Shown: positions 42,454-51,300, counted from the first letter of the stretch. The stretch is 54,456 bases of DNA from Candidatus Dechloromonas phosphorivorans (GCA_016721185.1 JADKIP010000007.1:1-54456); one strand, 5' to 3'. Numbers and translations: made by a program. The notes: generated by a model not told the origin, from the letters alone.

Positions 42454-43212
42454 GTGACTTCACCCCGACTACACGTCGCAACCTTCAACATCCACAAGGG
42501 CTTTTCGCAGTTCAACCGGCGAATGATGGTGCATGAGTTGCGTGAGCGCCTGCGCAGCCTCAACCCGGATATCCTGTTTTTACAAGAAGTTCAAGGTCTG
42601 CACCTGGGACATGCCGAGAGCCACCAAAACTGGCCGGCCGGGTCACAGCACGATTTTCTGGCCGAAGATGTCTGGGCCGCATCGGCCTATGGTCGCAACA
42701 TGGTTTATGACCACGGTCATCATGGCAATGCAATCCTCTCGCGCTTTCCCATCCTGCATTCGCACAATCAGGACGTTACTCACCTGCGTTTTGAAAAACG
42801 CGGCCTGCTGCATTGCCGGATCGAACTGCCGGAAGGCCCGGCGGCGCATTGCGTCTGCGTCCACCTTTCACTTTTCGGCTACTCCCGCCGCAAGCAAATG
42901 ACCGCCCTGGCCGACCACATTGAGCAGATGGCTGAACCCAATTCGCCACTGATCATCGCCGGCGATTTCAACGACTGGAGCAATAGCGCCGGACTCCAGC
43001 TGACGCGACGCCTTGGCTTGAGCGAAGTATTCAGCAACCGCGACGGTTCGCCGGCCTGCAGTTTTCCGGCAGCACGGCCGATGTTCCGGCTCGACCGCAT
43101 TTACGTGCGCGGCTTTGACGTCAAGCAAACCGAGGTTCACCACGGCTTACCGTGGTCGGCCATTTCCGATCACGCCGCGCTATCAGCCCATCTGGCAAGG
43201 CATGGCGGCTGA
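42454..43212 (+). CDS. Endonuclease/exonuclease/phosphatase family protein
   Basis: A 252-residue protein from GTG 42454 (M-T-S-P-R-L-H-V-A-T); GAGAG about 10 bases upstream supports this over a TTG at 42436. The EEP fold residues are all present: F-N-I-H-K-G-F, L-Q-E-V-Q-G, H-G-N-A-I-L-S-R-F-P, V-H-L-S-L-F, I-A-G-D-F-N-D-W, and S-D-H-A-A-L. The H-K-G variant is typical of the proteins found before cardiolipin synthase genes (YbhP-like). YbhP lies beside clsB in E. coli too. Substrate is unknown; a phospholipid- or nucleic-acid phosphodiesterase is possible. The end overlaps clsB by 11 bases. Confidence 0.85.
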   Translation: MTSPRLHVATFNIHKGFSQFNRRMMVHELRERLRSLNPDILFLQEVQGLHLGHAESHQNWPAGSQHDFLAEDVWAASAYGRNMVYDHGHHGNAILSRFPILHSHNQDVTHLRFEKRGLLHCRIELPEGPAAHCVCVHLSLFGYSRRKQMTALADHIEQMAEPNSPLIIAGDFNDWSNSAGLQLTRRLGLSEVFSNRDGSPACSFPAARPMFRLDRIYVRGFDVKQTEVHHGLPWSAISDHAALSAHLARHGG

Positions 43213-44413
43213 CTTTCTGCCGGGCAACCGGCTCACGCTGCTCAATTCGGGCGGCGAGTACTTCCCCGCCTTGCTGGCCGCCATCGAATCGGCAACGCTG
43301 GAAATTTATCTCGAAAGCTACATTTTTGCCGATGATGAAATCGGTCATCAAATCGCCGCGGCGCTTTGCCGGGCGGCCCGGCGTGGCGTCCAGGTCAATG
43401 TCACGGTCGACGGCTTTGGCGGGCAAAATTTCAGTGCGGACTTTCTGGCCCAACTCACGGAAGCCGGCGTTCGCGCCATGATTTACCGCCCCGAAATCGG
43501 GCGCTTCCATATCCGCCGGCATCGCTTGCGCCGGCTCCATCGCAAGCTGGCGGTGATCGATGCCCGAATCGCTTTCGTCGGCGGCATCAATATCGTCGAT
43601 GACAACAACGCCCCGCCCGACATGCGGCCGCGCTATGACTACGCGGCCAGTATCGAAGGGCCGACCGTGCAGCAGGTGCATCATGCGGTTCGGCGCCTTT
43701 GGGAGATTGTCTCCTGGGTGAATTTCAAGCGCCGCTTCCGGCTTCAGGCGCTCACCACGCCGTGCTGCGGAGCGGTCGGCTCGCAGATTGCCGCTTTTCA
43801 AATCCGCGACAACATCCGCCATCGCAACGACATCCTGCACGCCTACATTGACGCCATCAATGCGGCGGAACACGACATCCTGATTGCCAACGCCTACTTT
43901 CTGCCCGGCGTGCGTTTTGGCCGCGCCCTGCAGGCGGCGGCCCGGCGCGGGGTAAAGATTTCCGTGCTGTTGCAGGGCAAGACCGACCACCCCTTGCTGC
44001 GCTTCGCAACGCAGGCGCTTTACTCGGCGGCACTGGAAAGCGGCATCCGTATTTTTGAGTACGAAAAAAGCTTCATGCACGCCAAAGTGGCGGTGATTGA
44101 TCGCCACTGGGCGACGGTAGGCTCCTCCAACATTGACCCTTTCAGCCTTTTACTGGCCAAGGAGGCCAACCTCGTCGTGCGCGACCGCCCATTCGCCGGC
44201 GCGCTGGAGGACAGTATCAGGCAGGCGATTGCCTGCGGCGGCCGCGAAATGGGTCTGGCGGAAATGAGTTGCCAGCCCTGGCATTCCCGCTTCATGCGCT
44301 GGCTCAGTTATGGTCTGGTGCGTGCCCTGGTGGGCATTACCGGGTACGGCCCAAAACACTGGCAGGCCGACGAGGAAACCCCCGGACTTACGGCAGAAGC
44401 GGCCAAGCAATAG
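43202..44413 (+). CDS. clsB: Cardiolipin synthase B (phospholipase D family)
   Basis: A 403-residue enzyme that joins two phosphatidylglycerols, or PG and another lipid, to form cardiolipin. The ATG at 43202 follows GGCAAGG. Two HKD motifs are intact: H113-R-K-L-A-V-I-D and H293-A-K-V-A-V-I-D, each followed by the G-G-I-N or G-S-S-N stretch. The length is close to E. coli ClsB (413), and there are no N-terminal membrane helices, as expected for ClsB rather than ClsA. The C-terminal W-L-S-Y-G-L-V-R-A-L-V-G may dip into the membrane. The 3' end overlaps gluQ, on the other strand, by 26 bases. Confidence 0.92.
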   Translation: MAADFLPGNRLTLLNSGGEYFPALLAAIESATLEIYLESYIFADDEIGHQIAAALCRAARRGVQVNVTVDGFGGQNFSADFLAQLTEAGVRAMIYRPEIGRFHIRRHRLRRLHRKLAVIDARIAFVGGINIVDDNNAPPDMRPRYDYAASIEGPTVQQVHHAVRRLWEIVSWVNFKRRFRLQALTTPCCGAVGSQIAAFQIRDNIRHRNDILHAYIDAINAAEHDILIANAYFLPGVRFGRALQAAARRGVKISVLLQGKTDHPLLRFATQALYSAALESGIRIFEYEKSFMHAKVAVIDRHWATVGSSNIDPFSLLLAKEANLVVRDRPFAGALEDSIRQAIACGGREMGLAEMSCQPWHSRFMRWLSYGLVRALVGITGYGPKHWQADEETPGLTAEAAKQ

Positions 44414-45347
44414 TTGCAACGGGCGGGATCAGCGGAAAACGCCAGTGCTCCCTCGCCCATGCCCAAACCTCCTTGACCGAAGCACGAGCCAGTGCTTCCG
44501 GGACTGGCTGCCCAAGAAACTGCAAGGCGCGAACCAGCGAGTAGGCAGCCTTCGTCACATCAAGCGCCGGCGCCAGGGTTTGTTTGGAGAGCTTCTCGCC
44601 GGCAGCATTGGTGGCCACCGGCAAATGGGCATAGCGCGGCTCGGCAAAACCCAGGCAACGCTGCAGCCAGATCTGGCGCGGCGTCGATGCCAGCAAATCG
44701 GCACCGCGTACGATGTCGGAAATACCCTGAAAATCATCGTCGACCGTAACCGCCAACTGATAAGCGAATAAACCGTCGGCCCGGTGCAGCACGAAGTCAC
44801 CGACATCACGCGCCAGCCGCTGGGCTACCCGCCCCTGCACCCGATCAGTAAAGGCAATTTCCTCGTCGCTCACGCGCAGCCGCCAGGCGCGTGCCGAACG
44901 TCCTGCCGGCAAGCCGTCGCGGCAGGTGCCGGGGTAAATCAGCCCGCCATCAATTGCTGGCTGTATTGTTGCCCGCGTTGTTGCCTGACTCGCTGCCTGA
45001 ATCATTTCCTGACTCGCCGAATCGGCAATTTCCTTGCGCGAACAGGCGCAGCCATAAGCCAGGCCAGCCGCTTGCAGTTGCGCCAAGGCCTCGGCATACG
45101 CGGCCAGACGCTGACTTTGCCAAAGCACCGGGCCATCCCATTCAAAGCCGAAAGCTTCCAGCGTCGCGAGAATGTGCTCCGCCGCCCCCGGCACGTTGCG
45201 CGGCGTATCGACATCCTCCATCCGCAGTAACCACTCACCGCCCTGCGTCCGGGCATCGAGATAGCTGCCCACCGCGGCAACCAGCGAGCCAAAATGCAAT
45301 GGCCCGGTGGGGGAGGGCGCAAATCGCCCGCGATAGTTCGGCTTCAT
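44388..45347 (-). CDS. gluQ: Glutamyl-Q tRNA(Asp) synthetase
   Basis: A 319-residue GluRS-like enzyme that attaches glutamate to queuosine 34 of tRNA-Asp. Class I motifs are P-S-P-T-G-P-L-H-F-G-S-L (HIGH) and G-E-K-L-S-K-Q (KMSKS), and the anticodon domain is absent as usual. The zinc site C-A-C-S ... Y-P-G-T-C is present. Between its halves is an insert of about 20 residues of low complexity (SQEMIQAASQATTRATIQPA) coded by short repeats (CCTGACTCGC twice, 44984-44993 and 45008-45017). E. coli YadB has about 14 residues there. The insert should loop out and need not harm function. It lies 3 bases after the 2H phosphoesterase gene. Confidence 0.92.
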   Translation of the reverse strand: MKPNYRGRFAPSPTGPLHFGSLVAAVGSYLDARTQGGEWLLRMEDVDTPRNVPGAAEHILATLEAFGFEWDGPVLWQSQRLAAYAEALAQLQAAGLAYGCACSRKEIADSASQEMIQAASQATTRATIQPAIDGGLIYPGTCRDGLPAGRSARAWRLRVSDEEIAFTDRVQGRVAQRLARDVGDFVLHRADGLFAYQLAVTVDDDFQGISDIVRGADLLASTPRQIWLQRCLGFAEPRYAHLPVATNAAGEKLSKQTLAPALDVTKAAYSLVRALQFLGQPVPEALARASVKEVWAWAREHWRFPLIPPVATIAWPLLP

Positions 45348-45350
45348 CGT

Positions 45351-46010
45351 TTACGCAAAAACCCGCGCAAACAGCTCGTCGGCCAAAACCTCAAACCGGC
45401 CGCTCGCAAAATCAAATTCACCGACCTTGAACAGCGGCCCACCAATCACCGCCGCCTCATAAACCATCCAGGCGAGCTTACCCACCGTCAACTGAAGCGG
45501 CGGCAGCGGGTTTCTGGCGCGCAATTCAGCAAGCACCTCCGGCAAAGGCAAAACCGCTTGATACAAACCAAAGGTCACATGCGGCACAAAACCGGCATCG
45601 GCATCGTTATCCTCACCCGCCAAAATCTGCCGCAACTGCGCAATGCCGCCCACCAGATCGCGCACCGAAAAATAAGCCGCAGAAGCGAAGCTGTCCGGCG
45701 CGCCGACTTCCAGACAAAAACTCGCCGGTGCTGCGGCGACCAGCGCCTGACACTGTGCCGAAAAATGGGCAAAACCGTAATCATCCGCCCGCCCCAAAGT
45801 TGCCCCCGGGAAACCACAAATACCGATCGTCAGATGCGGCTGGCGGGCATAACCGGGCAGCCAATACGCAGGCAGCGCAGCCCGAATTTCAGCACTGGCC
45901 TGCCGCAAATCCGGCAGATCGAGATCCAGCGCCCATACTGCAAAATACCGCCGCCCCTGCCGCCAATCGACAAAATCCTTCTGCTCACAGGGCTGCGTCA
46001 GCAAAGGCAT
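45351..46010 (-). CDS. 2H phosphoesterase superfamily protein (2'-5' RNA ligase-like)
   Basis: A 219-residue protein with two H-x-T-x motifs about 90 residues apart, P-H-L-T-I-G-I-C (near 60) and P-H-V-T-F-G-L-Y (near 145), the signature of the 2H fold. Such enzymes open or form 2'-5' or cyclic phosphates in RNA or nucleotides. The sequence between is not close to E. coli ThpR, so substrate is open. It is followed within 3 bases by gluQ and may share its transcript. The porin gene ends 29 bases upstream on the same strand. Confidence 0.82.
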   Translation of the reverse strand: MPLLTQPCEQKDFVDWRQGRRYFAVWALDLDLPDLRQASAEIRAALPAYWLPGYARQPHLTIGICGFPGATLGRADDYGFAHFSAQCQALVAAAPASFCLEVGAPDSFASAAYFSVRDLVGGIAQLRQILAGEDNDADAGFVPHVTFGLYQAVLPLPEVLAELRARNPLPPLQLTVGKLAWMVYEAAVIGGPLFKVGEFDFASGRFEVLADELFARVFA

Positions 46011-46039
46011 GGCGCACCGGAGATGCTCATTTTCTTCAT

Positions 46040-47374
46040 CTAGAAAGTGTACTGAATGCCCAGTGCCAGACCGTTTGCGGTATCTCCCGGGCTGACCGTG
46101 TAGTAATCATAGGCCCCGGTACCCGATGGCGCGAAGGCGGCGGCCGGGTCGTTGAGATGCCGGGAATAGGCGAGGTAAGCCTTGGTCTGCAGATTGATCG
46201 TTTCCATCCAGGCGGCGGCATAAACCAGACCGCGGTCGCTGACTGGCGCATCCCGCGTATGCCCTTCCCCATAGTTGAGCCAAAGCTGGCCAGAGCTTGT
46301 CACATCGATCCGCGAGCCAATGAACCAGCTGCGCCACTCGCTGGCAACGCCTTGATCAGGACTGATATTGGCCCCGGCCAGCCCCCCCATGATCTTCACT
46401 TTGCCGATCTGGTAGCTGCCGCCGGCAAAGGCGAAGCGGGTGCGCTGGCTGGCATAGGCGTTGTGATTGTCGTTCAGGTAAGACACCCCCAAGCCGAGTG
46501 GCCCCTGCGTGTAGTTGAGGCTCAGCCCCAGCGCGTTCTCATCGGATTTGCCCGTTTTTCCCCCCAGCGCCACCATGCCCATCCCGCTAAATCCCCGGTA
46601 TTTCGGTGCGGCGTAAACCACCGCACTGTCGTAGCGAGTCGGGCCTGGCTTGACGTTGCCGTCGTTGGTAGGCGAGCCGTAACCGTTCTCGAACGAGTCG
46701 AAACGGATGGTCTCAAGAAAATAGGGCGAATATTGCCGCCCGAAAGTCAGCTTGCCGAGCCGGCCTTCCACACCGACATAGGCCTGCCGGCCAAATAACC
46801 GGGTGTTGCCGCCGCTACTCTGCGCCGGGCGTCCATTGTTGCCGAAAAATCCGGCCTCCAACGTGTAAACAAGCTTCACGTTCCCGGTAAGATCACTCGC
46901 CCCCTTGACGCCAACCCGGCTGCCATTCATGCCGCCCGACTCCATCGCCAGTCGTGAGCCCGGAGAACCGCCCCAGTTAGCTTCGGCAAACAAATCCAGC
47001 TTGCCGTAAAAGGTCATCAGGGATGGTGGCGGCAGGCTGGCCGGTAGCGCCTCCGCCGGGGTGGATGTAGGGGTTTGGGTAGATGCGGGCACTGCTGCTG
47101 GCGTGTTTGCGGCAACCGGCGCAACGGGGGCTGGCGCGGCGAGGGCTGGCCGGGCCAGCGGCTTGGCATCAGGTTCAGCGGCGGTAAGCGCGGTCGGGTG
47201 TCGCTCACTCGCCTGCTTTTCCAGTTGCTCGATTCGCGCCTGCTGATGCTGCAGCAGCTTTTGCATCTCCCCCAGTGTGGCGCGCATCTGTTGCAACTCG
47301 CTGGCAGCGAATGCTTCGGTCGACCCGAAAAAAACGGTAAAAATCACCAACGGCAAAAGGCGAGTTTTGAACAT
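46040..47374 (-). CDS. Outer-membrane porin with N-terminal coiled coil (DcaP-like plan)
   Basis: A 444-residue exported protein. It has a signal peptide ending A-F-A-A, then a coiled coil (Q-Q-M-R-A-T-L-G-E-M-Q-K-L-L-Q-H-Q-Q-A-R-I-E-Q-L, residues about 27-55) and a 60-residue Pro/Ala/Thr-rich linker. A 16-strand Gram-negative porin barrel follows, starting F-Y-G-K-L-D-L-F-A-E, with G-S-R-V-G-V-K-G, F-G-R-Q-A-Y-V-G-V, and a final strand ending Y-T-F. The coiled coil plus linker before the barrel recalls DcaP porins, where it helps trimers form and may span toward the cell wall. The barrel itself is closest to the neisserial/betaproteobacterial porin type. Substrate is unknown. Confidence 0.88.
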   Translation of the reverse strand: MFKTRLLPLVIFTVFFGSTEAFAASELQQMRATLGEMQKLLQHQQARIEQLEKQASERHPTALTAAEPDAKPLARPALAAPAPVAPVAANTPAAVPASTQTPTSTPAEALPASLPPPSLMTFYGKLDLFAEANWGGSPGSRLAMESGGMNGSRVGVKGASDLTGNVKLVYTLEAGFFGNNGRPAQSSGGNTRLFGRQAYVGVEGRLGKLTFGRQYSPYFLETIRFDSFENGYGSPTNDGNVKPGPTRYDSAVVYAAPKYRGFSGMGMVALGGKTGKSDENALGLSLNYTQGPLGLGVSYLNDNHNAYASQRTRFAFAGGSYQIGKVKIMGGLAGANISPDQGVASEWRSWFIGSRIDVTSSGQLWLNYGEGHTRDAPVSDRGLVYAAAWMETINLQTKAYLAYSRHLNDPAAAFAPSGTGAYDYYTVSPGDTANGLALGIQYTF

Positions 47375-47436
47375 GGGGCGCTTTCAGTCCTGAATGGAGG
47401 CGAGCGCCTACATCACAAAACAGGCGTAAAAATTAA

Positions 47437-47466
47437 GGGGGAAAGTCATCGCTGACATTCCCCCCA
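47437..47466 (-). terminator. Terminator after yicC
   Basis: GGGGGAAAGTCA and TGACATTCCCCC pair over 12 bases with one mismatch around a TCGC loop. On the minus strand the stem is followed by TTAATTTTT. It sits 10 bases after the yicC stop. Confidence 0.8.
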
Positions 47467-47475
47467 GTCGAGAGT

Positions 47476-48342
47476 TTATTCCAGGTTCTGGATCTGCTCG
47501 CGCATTTGCTCGATCAGCAGCTTCAGGTCCATTGCCGCCTGCGAAACCTCGGTAATTGCCGATTTCGAGCCCAGCGTATTGGCCTCGCGATTCAACTCCT
47601 GCATCAGGAAATCAAGTCGCTTGCCGCTCGCGCCGCCCTGCTTCAATACACGCTCGACTTCATCGAGATGCGTGCTCAGGCGGCTGATCTCTTCCGCCAC
47701 ATCAATCCGCGTCGCAAAAACGGCAACTTCTTGCAGAATGCGGTCATCGCTGGCATTGCCCAGCGCTTCCTGCAGTCGCTGGCGCAGCTTGTCGGTGAAC
47801 AACTGCTGGGCCTCGGGAATGCGCGGTGCTACCTGGCGAACGATCTCGCGCATGGCGTTGACGCGGTCAACGATCATGGCGGCCAGTTTTTCACCTTCCC
47901 GGCCACGCGTTGCGGTGAAGTCATCAATCGCCTCACGAGCCAACGCCAGAATGACCGGGTTGAGTGCAGCGAAGTCGACACTCTGGTCGCCGAACATGCC
48001 GGGCCAGCGCAGTACGTCGTTGACCGACAGTGGGCCGGCTTCCGGCATTTCCTGGCGCACCCGGTCGCTCAAACTCTTCAGCGACCCAAGCAAATCCGTA
48101 TTCAGTTGCAATTGCTCGCCACGGGCGGCCGCCGCATTGAAGGTGAGTCTACACTCCACTTTGCCGCGGCTCAGGCGCGCCGAGAGCATTTCGCGGAGCG
48201 GCATTTCGAGCGAGCGCAACTCCTCGGTAATCCGGAAGTGAAAATCGAGATAGCGCGAATTAACGCTTTTGAGTTCAAGCTGTAGTGATCCGCGCTCGAT
48301 ATCGCGCGTTTTCACCGCATAACCAGTCATACTACAAATCAT
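47476..48342 (-). CDS. yicC: YicC/YloC family endoribonuclease
   Basis: A 288-residue protein of the YicC family, known in E. coli as an endoribonuclease that helps turn over the small RNA RyhB with PNPase. The start M-I-C-S-M-T-G-Y-A matches the family opening M-I-x-S-M-T-x-Y-A. Other marks are E-L-K-S-V-N-S-R-Y-L-D near residue 25, G-K-V-E-C-R near 60, and the conserved end D-V-A-E-E-I-S-R-L-S-T-H-L-D ... G-K-R-L-D-F-L-M-Q-E-L-N-R-E-A-N-T-L-G-S-K. It is divergent from the kinase-phosphatase pair and ends at a terminator. Confidence 0.92.
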   Translation of the reverse strand: MICSMTGYAVKTRDIERGSLQLELKSVNSRYLDFHFRITEELRSLEMPLREMLSARLSRGKVECRLTFNAAAARGEQLQLNTDLLGSLKSLSDRVRQEMPEAGPLSVNDVLRWPGMFGDQSVDFAALNPVILALAREAIDDFTATRGREGEKLAAMIVDRVNAMREIVRQVAPRIPEAQQLFTDKLRQRLQEALGNASDDRILQEVAVFATRIDVAEEISRLSTHLDEVERVLKQGGASGKRLDFLMQELNREANTLGSKSAITEVSQAAMDLKLLIEQMREQIQNLE

Positions 48343-48419
48343 TTTTGGGGGATCTCCGGCTTTACAGGCCGGACAACACGCCCGAAAATGCCTGAATTTG
48401 CATCATAACCGCGAGATCC

Positions 48420-49365
48420 ATGGCGCAACAAGCCAATGAGCCGCTTCCCAGCGGCCACCTGCTGGAGGAGCCATGATAGACCGCCAGCTTTCGCTCGGCG
48501 GTTTTTCCATCGTGTACCTCGCCTGGGATCCTGCCGGCAAGCAGGTCGCGATCAAGGAATACATTCCCAACAGCCTCGCTTTGCGGGGCAAAGGCGAAAC
48601 CAAACCGGTCATCACCGCCGACCACATCGGCGCTTTCCGCTACGGCATGAAATGCTTTTTTGAGGAAGGCCGCGCCCTGGCCCGCCTGTCGCACCCGAAC
48701 GTGATCCGCGTTTTGAATTTTTTTCGCGCCAACGGCACGGTTTATTTAGTCATGGAATACGAACACGGTCGCACCTTGCAGGAATACATCCAGAAGCATC
48801 AAGGCCACATTTCCGAGCGTTTCATGCGCGGCGTTTTACCCGCATGCTGAATGGTCTGCGCGAGGTCCATTCGCACAAACTTTTGCACCTCGACATGAAG
48901 CCTTCCAACATTTATCTACGGGCCGACAACACGCCGGTGCTGATCGATTTTGGCGCCGCACGGCAAACCCTGGCCAGCGATCAACCGATGCTGAAGCCGA
49001 TGTACACGCCCGGCTTTGCCTCGCCGGAACACTACAACACGCGCAAGGATCTTGGCCCGTGGAGCGACATTTACAGCGTGGGCGCCTCGATGTACGCCTG
49101 TCTGGCGGGTTGCGCGCCGCAAGCGGCCGATGCCCGGCTGAACAAGGATATTCTGGTGCCGGCGATGATGCGCTGGGATGGTCAGTTCTCCGACCGCATG
49201 CTGGAAATCATCGACTGGTGTCTGAACCTTAATCATCTTTACCGGCCGCAAAGCGTTTTTGCCCTGCAGAAAGCGCTGGTTGAAGCCGTGACGCCACCGG
49301 CCCCGAAAGTCAATCCAAACTGGCTGGGTCGCTTCGTTGAAACATTGAGGAAACCGACCAAATGA
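48420..49365 (+). pseudogene. Ser/Thr protein kinase, two frameshifts
   Basis: A eukaryotic-type kinase of about 315 residues, read in three pieces. From the ATG at 48420 (M-A-Q-Q-A-N-E-P-L-P-S-G-H-L-L-E-E) the frame breaks near 48472. It resumes with D-R-Q-L-S-L-G-G-F-S-I-V-Y-L-A (glycine loop) and V-A-I-K-E-Y (ATP lysine), breaks again at 48837-48840, then runs L-H-L-D-M-K-P-S-N (catalytic loop), I-D-F-G-A-A and A-S-P-E-H-Y. The second break is repaired by one more T in a TTTT run (giving V-F-T-R-M-L), which points to sequencing error. No extracellular sensor domain is present. The stop overlaps the PP2C start as ATGA, so kinase and phosphatase form a pair. Confidence 0.8.
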
Positions 49366-50279
49366 GATTCACCATTTATCAGGAAAGTCGTCAGGGTGGA
49401 CGGGCCAATAACGAGGACCGAACCACTTGTTGCTACTCGCGTGATGCGCTGCTGATGGTCATCGCCGACGGCATGGGCGGTCACCATTACGGCGAAATTG
49501 CCTCGCAAATTGCGGTCCAGACAATGGCTGACGTTTTCCAGCGCGAGGCCCGCCCGGTGCTGGCCGACCCTTTCCGCTTTCTGCAGAAGGGCATGACCAA
49601 TGCCCACCACGCCATTACCGATTACGCGGCGCGCCACAAGCTGAAAGACTCGCCGCGCACGACCTGCGTCGCCTGCGTGGTACAGGACAACATCGCCTAT
49701 TGGGCGCACGCCGGCGACTCCCGGCTGTATCTGATGCGCGACGACCGCGTCATCGCCCAAACCCGCGATCACTCAAGAATTCGCCTGTTGATCGATGAGG
49801 GAATGATTAGCGAGGCGCAGGCTGCGGTGCACCCGGATCGCAACAAAATTTACAGTTGCCTGGGCAGCCCGACGCCGCCGGAAATCGAGTTTTCCCGCAA
49901 GACCCCGCTGACCCATGGCGACATCGTGCTGCTCAGCACCGACGGCCTGTGGGGCGTCACTTCCGGCGAACAGATGGCGTTAGCGCTCAAGGGCCCCAAT
50001 TTTCTGCAGACCGTCCCGAAGCTGCTCGCCGACGCCGAAGTCAAGGGCGGGCCGCATGGCGACAATCTTTCAGTCGTGGCCGTGCGCTGGGAAGACAGTT
50101 ATGTCGAGGAAGAAAGCAGCGCGATTTCTACCATGACCATGACCCAGGATGAAGTCACGACGCGCCTTGAAGAATTCGGCCGCAACCCCAGCTACAAGAG
50201 CGATCTCTCCGAAGACGAAATTGAAAAGGCGATTGAGGAAATCCGCAACGCCATCGACAAATACAATCCGAAAAAATAA
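49362..50279 (+). CDS. PP2C-family protein phosphatase
   Basis: A 305-residue metal-dependent Ser/Thr phosphatase (PPM/Stp1-like). Family motifs are present: N-N-E-D-R (residue about 17-21), V-I-A-D-G-M-G-G-H (39-47), T-T-C-V-A-C-V-V, W-A-H-A-G-D-S-R-L-Y-L, S-T-D-G-L-W-G-V, and G-D-N-L-S-V-V. These supply the Asp and Gly ligands of the two-metal centre. A 50-residue acidic and charged C-terminal tail extends beyond the domain (D-L-S-E-D-E-I-E-K-A-I-E-E-I). It overlaps the kinase by four bases and most likely reverses its phosphorylation. rph follows after 8 bases and may be co-transcribed. Confidence 0.92.
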   Translation: MRFTIYQESRQGGRANNEDRTTCCYSRDALLMVIADGMGGHHYGEIASQIAVQTMADVFQREARPVLADPFRFLQKGMTNAHHAITDYAARHKLKDSPRTTCVACVVQDNIAYWAHAGDSRLYLMRDDRVIAQTRDHSRIRLLIDEGMISEAQAAVHPDRNKIYSCLGSPTPPEIEFSRKTPLTHGDIVLLSTDGLWGVTSGEQMALALKGPNFLQTVPKLLADAEVKGGPHGDNLSVVAVRWEDSYVEEESSAISTMTMTQDEVTTRLEEFGRNPSYKSDLSEDEIEKAIEEIRNAIDKYNPKK

Positions 50280-50287
50280 GGAAACCC

Positions 50288-51004
50288 ATGCGCCCCAGCC
50301 AACGCCAATCCGACCAGCTCCGTCTGGTTCGTCTGACCCGCAATTTCACCCGCCACGCCGAAGGTTCGGTCCTCGTCGAAATGGGCGATACCCAGGTGCT
50401 ATGCACCGCCAGCGTTGAAGAAAACGTCCCACCCTTCCTGCGTGGCAAAGGCCGCGGCTGGGTGACCGCCGAATACGGCATGTTGCCGCGCGCGACGCAC
50501 ACGCGGAGCGCCCGTGAAGCGGCAAAAGGCAAGCAGACCGGCCGCACCCAGGAAATCCAGCGCCTGATCGGCCGCGCCCTGCGCGCCGTGGTCGACCTGA
50601 AAGCCCTCGGCGAACGCCAGATCACGCTCGACTGCGACGTGTTGCAGGCCGATGGCGGCACCCGCTGCGCCTCGATCACCGGCGCCTGGGTTGCGCTCTA
50701 CGATGCCTGCGAAAAGCTGGTCACTTCGGGCAAGCTGGCGGAAAATCCGGTGCGCGACCACGTGGCTGCGATTTCGGTCGGCATCTACAAAGGCAGCCCG
50801 GTGCTCGATCTTGATTACCCGGAAGATTCTGACTGCGACACCGACATGAACGTCGTGATGACCGGCAGCGGCGGCATTGTCGAAATTCAGGGCACGGCTG
50901 AAGGAGAGCCGTTCACCCGCCAGCAGATGAACGCGCTGACCGATCTGGCCGAAGCCGGCATTCGCCAGTTGATTGCGGCGCAAGAGACAGCACTCAGTGC
51001 CTAA
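50288..51004 (+). CDS. rph: Ribonuclease PH
   Basis: A 238-residue phosphorolytic 3'-5' exoribonuclease that trims tRNA 3' ends. It has the expected length and motifs: R-P-S-Q-R-Q-S-D-Q-L-R at the start, E-G-S-V-L-V-E-M-G-D-T-Q-V-L-C-T-A, R-A-T-H-T-R-S-A-R-E (phosphate site), Q-E-I-Q-R-L-I-G-R-A-L-R, D-C-D-V-L-Q-A-D-G-G-T-R, and D-L-D-Y-P-E-D-S-D-C-D-T-D-M-N-V-V-M. The gene follows the PP2C gene by 8 bases and overlaps the likely GTG start of a DUF4160 gene. Confidence 0.96.
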   Translation: MRPSQRQSDQLRLVRLTRNFTRHAEGSVLVEMGDTQVLCTASVEENVPPFLRGKGRGWVTAEYGMLPRATHTRSAREAAKGKQTGRTQEIQRLIGRALRAVVDLKALGERQITLDCDVLQADGGTRCASITGAWVALYDACEKLVTSGKLAENPVRDHVAAISVGIYKGSPVLDLDYPEDSDCDTDMNVVMTGSGGIVEIQGTAEGEPFTRQQMNALTDLAEAGIRQLIAAQETALSA

Positions 51005-51300
51005 GCTTTACGAATACCTCGGGCTGATTGTTTTTTCTACGCGAATGAACACGAACCTGTACACGTTCATTGCCGTAAGGAAAATCGCGAAAGTCGGGCC
51101 GAGTTGATCCTGATTGATGGAAAATCGTTGAAATACGGTTGACCGGCGTCCGTGGCAAACTGCCATTGAACTTGGTCGAAACGCGAGACTTCCGCACACT
51201 GGTTGAACACTTTTCCGCAGAGATCGTCCAAAAATGGATCGATTTTTTCGTCTTGCACAAAACAGTGACTGCTGAATCCATTTCCCGGAGGCTGAAATGA
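50997..51300 (+). pseudogene. DUF4160 protein, two homopolymer frameshifts
   Basis: Not visible as one frame. Reading from GTG at 50997 gives V-P-K-L-Y-E-Y-L-G-L-I-V-F. One extra T in the run at 51030-51035 then gives F-Y-A-N-E-H-E-P-V-H-V-H, and one extra A in the run at 51121-51124 gives G-K-I-V-E-I-R-L-T-G-V-R-G-K-L-P-L and onward to L-V-E-H-F-S-A-E-I-V-Q-K-W-I-D-F-F-V-L-H-K. This is the full DUF4160 pattern, about 101 residues. The stop at 51298-51300 overlaps the DUF2442 start as ATGA. Both repairs are single-base homopolymer changes, so the gene may be intact in the organism. DUF4160 function is unknown; it is often paired with DUF2442. Confidence 0.75.

Noticed and set aside
43121..44107. 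328-codon minus-strand frame opposite clsB
   Set aside because: Shadow of clsB, which has both HKD motifs.
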